Below are positions 5,659 through 8,534 of a stretch of DNA of 8,534 nucleotides, one piece after another; within the stretch, counting starts at the first letter, position 1, and each line of letters opens with the position of its first letter. The notes beneath the pieces were generated by a model, which ran no database searches, was not told the DNA's origin, and saw nothing but the letters and a program-made list of their open reading frames with translations. Position numbers and translations under genes: made by a program. The DNA is from DATIJJ01 sp035478255 (GTDB lineage Bacteria > Pseudomonadota > Gammaproteobacteria > DSM-16500), in NCBI GenBank assembly GCA_035478255.1, contig DATIJV010000098.1, positions 1-8,534 on the forward strand. Reading direction: 5' to 3'.

Positions 5659-6198
5659 TTAAAATTAGAATTACCCTGGCAGTATTCGCCAAAGTCACAT
5701 GAATTGCCGCGAAATTTAAGCCATTGGCTGCTGGACCCGGGTTCTTTCATGAAACGTTTGCGGTCACAGGGCGCAGAAAATCCTCGCGTGCAATTATTGC
5801 GGCAAATCTGGCAATTTCCTGCGCTCAGTGAAAAAAGAGCACTGGGAACGATGACCCGCGATTATGCTTTAATTCGAGAAGTGTTGATTTATAGCGAAGG
5901 AAAAAAGTGGATGTACGCGCGTACTGTGTTTCCCCGAAAAACTCTCACTGGAAAACAACAATGTCTCGCGCGTTTAAAAAATCGTTCTTTAGGTTCAGTT
6001 TTGTTTAATGATCCAACGATCGAGCGCGGCCCTTTTGAAATGATTTGTTTAACTCAAGCCATGCCGTTTCATCAATATGTTTTAGAGCAAACCCGTCTTA
6101 GCGTTGATCAATTATGGGCGCGGCGTTCGCGGTTTGTTTTACATGACAAACCGCTTTTATTAACAGAAGTTTTTTTGCCTGATGTTGAAAAATTATGA
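5641..6198 (+). CDS. ubiC: Chorismate pyruvate-lyase UbiC
   Basis: A 185-aa cytosolic enzyme that splits chorismate into 4-hydroxybenzoate and pyruvate, the first committed step of ubiquinone synthesis. It is slightly longer than E. coli UbiC (about 165 aa), mainly at the N-terminus. Conserved marks are L-S-H-W-L-L (26-31), I-R-E-V-L-I (78-83; R79 corresponds to the active-site Arg76 of E. coli), A-R-T-V-F-P (93-98), R-R-S-R-F (161-165) and K-P-L-L-L-T-E-V-F-L-P (170-180; E176 corresponds to catalytic Glu155). The stop codon overlaps the start of ubiA as ATGA, matching the usual ubiC-ubiA pair. The start is fixed by the in-frame TAA six bases upstream. Confidence 0.93.
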   Translation: MPERNQLKLELPWQYSPKSHELPRNLSHWLLDPGSFMKRLRSQGAENPRVQLLRQIWQFPALSEKRALGTMTRDYALIREVLIYSEGKKWMYARTVFPRKTLTGKQQCLARLKNRSLGSVLFNDPTIERGPFEMICLTQAMPFHQYVLEQTRLSVDQLWARRSRFVLHDKPLLLTEVFLPDVEKL

Positions 6199-7034
6199 AA
6201 CTAAAAGAATACGCACAATTAATGCGGCTGCATAAACCCATCGGAATTTTTTTATTATTGTGGCCGACATTGTGGGCATTGTGGCTGGCAGGACGCGGTC
6301 ATCCAGATATGAAGCTCGTGGTAATTTTTATATTAGGCGTGGTGATCATGCGTGGAGCAGGCTGCGTGATTAATGATTTTGCGGATCGAGATTATGACAA
6401 ACATGTGGCGCGAACTCGTCTGCGGCCTCTGACGGCGGGAAAAATATCGGTGCGAGAAGCGTTATTTTTGTTTTTAATATTGATGTTGACGGCTTTTGTG
6501 CTGGTTTTATTTTTAAATCGTTTGACGATAGGTTTGTCGCTGGCTGGCGCAATGATCGCCGTTTTTTATCCTTTTTTAAAACGATTTACTCATTTTCCTC
6601 AATTGGGAATTGGGATTGCATTTGCTTGGGGAGTGCCGATGGCTTTTGCAGCACAAAATAATGTGATTACAGAAACCGACTGGCAAGTTTTTTTAACAGC
6701 GGCCGTGTGGCCTGTTATGTATGATACCTTGTACGCGATGGCTGATCGTGAAGATGATTTAAAAATTGGTGTAAAATCCACGGCGATTTTTTTAGGCCGA
6801 TTTGATCGATTTGTCGTGGGAATATTGCAAATTATTTTATTATTTTTATTTTGGCATATGGGTTTTTTGTTTCGATTGCAATGGCCGTATTTTTTCGCTG
6901 TTTGCGGTGCTGCCTTATTATTTTGTTATCAGCAATGGCTTGTTAAAGACCGTTATCCTGATAATTGTTTTAAAGCATTTTTAAATAACAATTGGGTAGG
7001 GATGCTCATTTTTATTGGAATATTTTTATCATGA
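6195..7034 (+). CDS. ubiA: 4-hydroxybenzoate polyprenyltransferase UbiA
   Basis: A 279-aa multi-spanning inner-membrane enzyme that attaches the polyprenyl tail to 4-hydroxybenzoate made by UbiC. Length fits the family (E. coli about 290 aa). The first Asp-rich Mg2+/prenyl-diphosphate motif is N-D-F-A-D-R-D-Y-D at 60-68, followed by R-T-R-L-R-P-L-T-A-G (73-82). The second is Y-D-T-L-Y-A-M-A-D-R-E-D-D at 176-188, followed by K-I-G-V-K-S-T-A-I (190-198). Hydrophobic helices fill the rest (for example 15-32, 41-58, 89-107, 112-128, 136-152, 205-225, 231-247, 265-278). Both ends overlap neighbours through ATGA (6195-6198 and 7031-7034), so translational coupling with ubiC and pdxB is likely. No independent strong ribosome binding site is seen. 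Confidence 0.95.
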   Translation: MKLKEYAQLMRLHKPIGIFLLLWPTLWALWLAGRGHPDMKLVVIFILGVVIMRGAGCVINDFADRDYDKHVARTRLRPLTAGKISVREALFLFLILMLTAFVLVLFLNRLTIGLSLAGAMIAVFYPFLKRFTHFPQLGIGIAFAWGVPMAFAAQNNVITETDWQVFLTAAVWPVMYDTLYAMADREDDLKIGVKSTAIFLGRFDRFVVGILQIILLFLFWHMGFLFRLQWPYFFAVCGAALLFCYQQWLVKDRYPDNCFKAFLNNNWVGMLIFIGIFLS

Positions 7035-8095
7035 AAATTGTTGCAGATGAAAATATTCCCCTGGTTGAAAATTTTTTTAGCGGGCATGGAGAGCTGCTGC
7101 TGAAACCGGGTCGTTTGATTTCTCGAACGGATTTGGCAGATGCGAATATTTTGCTGGTTCGTTCTGTCACGCGCGTTGATCAGGAATTATTAAAAAATAC
7201 CGCGATAAAATTTGTGGGAAGTGTGACGTCCGGTGCGGACCATATCGATATTGAGTTTTTAAATGCAAATAATATTAGCTGGAGTGCCGCGCAGGGATGT
7301 AATGCTGTAGCAGTTTCAGAATATGTGGTTTGTGTAGCGGCTGCGTTACAAAAAATGAATTTTTTGCAGGATAAAAAAATTCGTGCGGCAGTGGTTGGTG
7401 TAGGAAAAATCGGGCAATTGGTTGTTGATAAATTTAAAATACTGGGGTTTGATGTGATTTTGTGTGATCCCTTTCAGAGAGATATTATTTCAACAGCATT
7501 TGAAGATTTGGAAGACCTGGATTTAATTTCTTTTCATACACCGTTGACTAAAACGGGTGATTATCCAACGTTTCAACTTGTGCAAAAAGCATTTCTGCAA
7601 AAACAAAAGAAAAATTGTATTTTGCTGAATGCTGGGCGTGGAGAAGTATTTTCTTTTGATCAATTAAAAAAATATGGTCAGGACTCTGTGTGGGCGTTGG
7701 ATGTTTGGGAAAATGAGCCGAATATTGATATTGAGGTATTAAAAAAAACGCTGATTGCGACACCGCATATTGCAGGCTATTCGATTCAAAGTAAATATCG
7801 CGGGATTGAAATGATTTATCAGGCGGCGTGTGATAAAAATATTATTTCAAAACAGGCTGTAGATATTCCTGTTTATCCGGTTAAAAAAATTTCTGCGGAT
7901 TTTGCGAAAGATTGGCGGGATGTGGTGTTAAGTATTTTTGATCCGATGAAAGCTACAGAAAAAATGAAAATGGAAAATGGATTTGATGAGATGAGAAAAA
8001 AATTTTCGGATCGGTATGAGTTTAAATTTGTTGAGTTGGAAAATGTTAGATTGCCAGAAGAAGATAGAATAATCTTAAATCACTTAGGATTATAA
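7031..8095 (+). CDS. pdxB: Erythronate-4-phosphate dehydrogenase PdxB
   Basis: A 354-aa cytosolic NAD-dependent 2-hydroxyacid dehydrogenase that oxidises 4-phosphoerythronate in the DXP-dependent pyridoxal 5'-phosphate pathway. It starts like the family (M-K-I-V-A-D-E-N-I-P), with V-R-S-V-T-R-V (43-49) and F-V-G-S-V-T-S-G-A-D-H-I-D (61-73). The Rossmann motif is G-V-G-K-I-G (123-128), with C-D-P at 145-147. Expected catalytic residues are R203 in N-A-G-R-G, E228 in D-V-W-E-N-E-P and H246 in T-P-H-I-A-G-Y-S. The C-terminal part (about 280-354) corresponds to the PdxB-specific dimerisation domain, somewhat shorter than in E. coli (378 aa in total). The ATG at 7031 is chosen because it overlaps the ubiA stop as ATGA and gives the conserved N-terminus; an in-frame ATG at 6992 inside ubiA is rejected. 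No clear terminator follows. Confidence 0.93.
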   Translation: MKIVADENIPLVENFFSGHGELLLKPGRLISRTDLADANILLVRSVTRVDQELLKNTAIKFVGSVTSGADHIDIEFLNANNISWSAAQGCNAVAVSEYVVCVAAALQKMNFLQDKKIRAAVVGVGKIGQLVVDKFKILGFDVILCDPFQRDIISTAFEDLEDLDLISFHTPLTKTGDYPTFQLVQKAFLQKQKKNCILLNAGRGEVFSFDQLKKYGQDSVWALDVWENEPNIDIEVLKKTLIATPHIAGYSIQSKYRGIEMIYQAACDKNIISKQAVDIPVYPVKKISADFAKDWRDVVLSIFDPMKATEKMKMENGFDEMRKKFSDRYEFKFVELENVRLPEEDRIILNHLGL

Positions 8096-8125
8096 AAATA
8101 CTTTTTAGTATTAATAAAATTATGC

Positions 8126-8154
8126 TTGAATTCAAAAGATTTTTGTTTAAGAAT
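8126..8154 (+). promoter_or_regulatory. Possible promoter of the 83-aa ORF
   Basis: TTGAAT (8126-8131) and AAGAAT (8149-8154), each 4 of 6 to consensus, are separated by 17 bp in a very AT-rich stretch between pdxB and the small ORF. Initiation would fall near 8161, at the foot of the leader hairpin. The -35 lies in a perfect 10-bp palindrome, TTGAATTCAA (8126-8135). The match is modest. Confidence 0.35.
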
Positions 8155-8156
8155 AA

Positions 8157-8193
8157 GGCGTGACGTGAGGATGCTTAGAACATCCCCGACGCC
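8157..8193 (+). other. GC-rich two-tier stem-loop in the leader of the 83-aa ORF
   Basis: GGCGT (8157-8161) pairs with ACGCC (8189-8193). Inside it, GGATG (8169-8173) pairs with CATCC (8181-8185) around a 7-nt loop. Both stems are perfect. The leader 8157-8225 is about 55% GC (38 of 69 by hand count), in strong contrast to the AT-rich DNA on both sides. It ends in AGGGAGAT before the ATG. It could be a 5'-UTR regulatory structure or protein-binding site. No known riboswitch is recognised. Confidence 0.45.
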
Positions 8194-8225
8194 ACTAACC
8201 ACATCAACCTAACAGGGAGATCGAC

Positions 8226-8477
8226 ATGGCTACGCATAGCGTAAATGAACTTACGTCTTTAATAAACACTCAAATTGATTCTCATGAAAAAATACATGAA
8301 ATTTTGCTAAAAGCTAAGGCCCTTAGTTATATAGCTTTGGATATGGATTTTCGAAATTATGAGCAATCTATCACCAATCAGTACTTAATTACTCTGTACG
8401 ATATCATTATTGAATCCATGCGCCTGCACGAGTCTGCGCTGGATAATTTAATAAAATATATCCATGTAGAAAATTAA
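8226..8477 (+). CDS. Hypothetical 83-aa helical protein
   Basis: The family is not recognised. The ORF is credible because AGGGAGA lies a few bases upstream of the ATG. The sequence looks soluble, acidic to neutral and mostly helical, with heptad-like hydrophobics (L-T-S-L-I at 9-13, I-H-E-I-L-L-K-A-K-A-L at 23-33, Y-L-I-T-L-Y-D-I-I-I-E-S at 53-64, A-L-D-N-L-I-K-Y-I at 71-79). It has no signal peptide, membrane segment, cysteine or recognised DNA-binding motif. It stands alone after a 130-bp gap behind pdxB, between GC-rich foldable flanks. The size and shape would suit a small regulator, antitoxin, anti-defence or mobile-element accessory protein, but nothing in the sequence selects among these. 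Confidence 0.65.
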   Translation: MATHSVNELTSLINTQIDSHEKIHEILLKAKALSYIALDMDFRNYEQSITNQYLITLYDIIIESMRLHESALDNLIKYIHVEN

Positions 8478-8499
8478 ATACTATTGTCATTTAAAGCAT

Positions 8500-8528
8500 G
8501 CCCGTCTCTCGGGCGAGGTGTGGCCTCG
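8500..8528 (+). terminator. Two adjacent GC-rich hairpins after the 83-aa ORF
   Basis: GCCCG-TCTCT-CGGGC (8500-8514) forms a 5-bp stem with a 5-nt loop. Beginning at the shared C8514, CGAGG-TGTGG-CCTCG (8514-8528) forms a second stem. Only a short T-run follows (TTT at 8530-8532) before the window ends, so this is a weak terminator candidate. It could equally be the start of a structured leader for a gene beyond the window. Confidence 0.4.
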
Positions 8529-8534
8529 GTTTAA

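Noticed and set aside
5600..5698. Longer N-terminus for the rubredoxin reductase from ATG 5698 or 5614
   Set aside because: The extension from 5698 reads through ubiC on the other strand and does not resemble the family. 5614 has no ribosome binding site and lies only about 9 nt from the predicted transcription start.
6992..7030. Longer pdxB from ATG 6992
   Set aside because: It lies inside the conserved end of ubiA in another frame and adds 13 residues absent from the family. The ATGA overlap at 7031 gives the proper M-K-I start.
8097..8112. Hairpin AATACT-TTTT-AGTATT after pdxB as a terminator
   Set aside because: The stem is almost all A/T and no T-run follows, so termination would be poor.
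1..8534. CRISPR array, tRNA/rRNA, insertion sequence or integrase
   Set aside because: No regularly spaced repeats, RNA-gene signatures, transposase motifs or terminal inverted repeats were found on reading both strands.

Overview
This window most likely comes from the chromosome of a moderately AT-rich gammaproteobacterium. UbiC, UbiA and a PdxB-type erythronate-4-phosphate dehydrogenase occur together, and a Pseudomonas-like rubredoxin reductase lies divergent from ubiC. That combination fits Gammaproteobacteria. The AT-rich codon use and two unfamiliar duplicated membrane proteins suggest a Legionellales/Coxiellaceae-like bacterium, but this is inference and no lineage marker is present.

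Layout. (1) Positions 102-3011, minus strand: a small bacterial PH-domain (bPH2) membrane protein, then two tandem paralogues of 396 and 394 aa that I do not recognise. Each paralogue holds two copies of a ~155-200 aa helical module, so four copies lie side by side. (2) Positions 3089-4457, plus strand: a QmcA-type SPFH/stomatin protein and its usual NfeD-like partner, overlapping by 8 bp. (3) Positions 4454-5599, minus strand: a rubredoxin-NAD(+) reductase. It converges on the NfeD gene, and the two stop codons share one TTAA. (4) Positions 5641-8095, plus strand: ubiC-ubiA-pdxB, joined by two ATGA stop/start overlaps. (5) Positions 8096-8534: an 83-aa ORF of unknown function. It has a strong ribosome binding site and a GC-rich, foldable leader, and is followed by two GC-rich hairpins. 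It looks like a separate and possibly mobile unit.

How the genes work together. UbiC converts chorismate to 4-hydroxybenzoate and UbiA prenylates it, the first two committed steps to ubiquinone. PdxB, the second step of the DXP-dependent pyridoxal phosphate route, appears translationally coupled to them. The rubredoxin reductase supplies electrons to rubredoxin, but no rubredoxin gene is visible here. QmcA/NfeD and the bPH2 protein are membrane-associated families transcribed divergently from a 77-bp spacer. The duplicated membrane proteins lie downstream of bPH2 on the same strand.

The parts least explained by known biology are the four-module paralogue pair and the small ORF with its structured flanks. 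There is no rRNA, tRNA, CRISPR array, transposase or integrase in the window, and no gene-free stretch longer than 300 bases.
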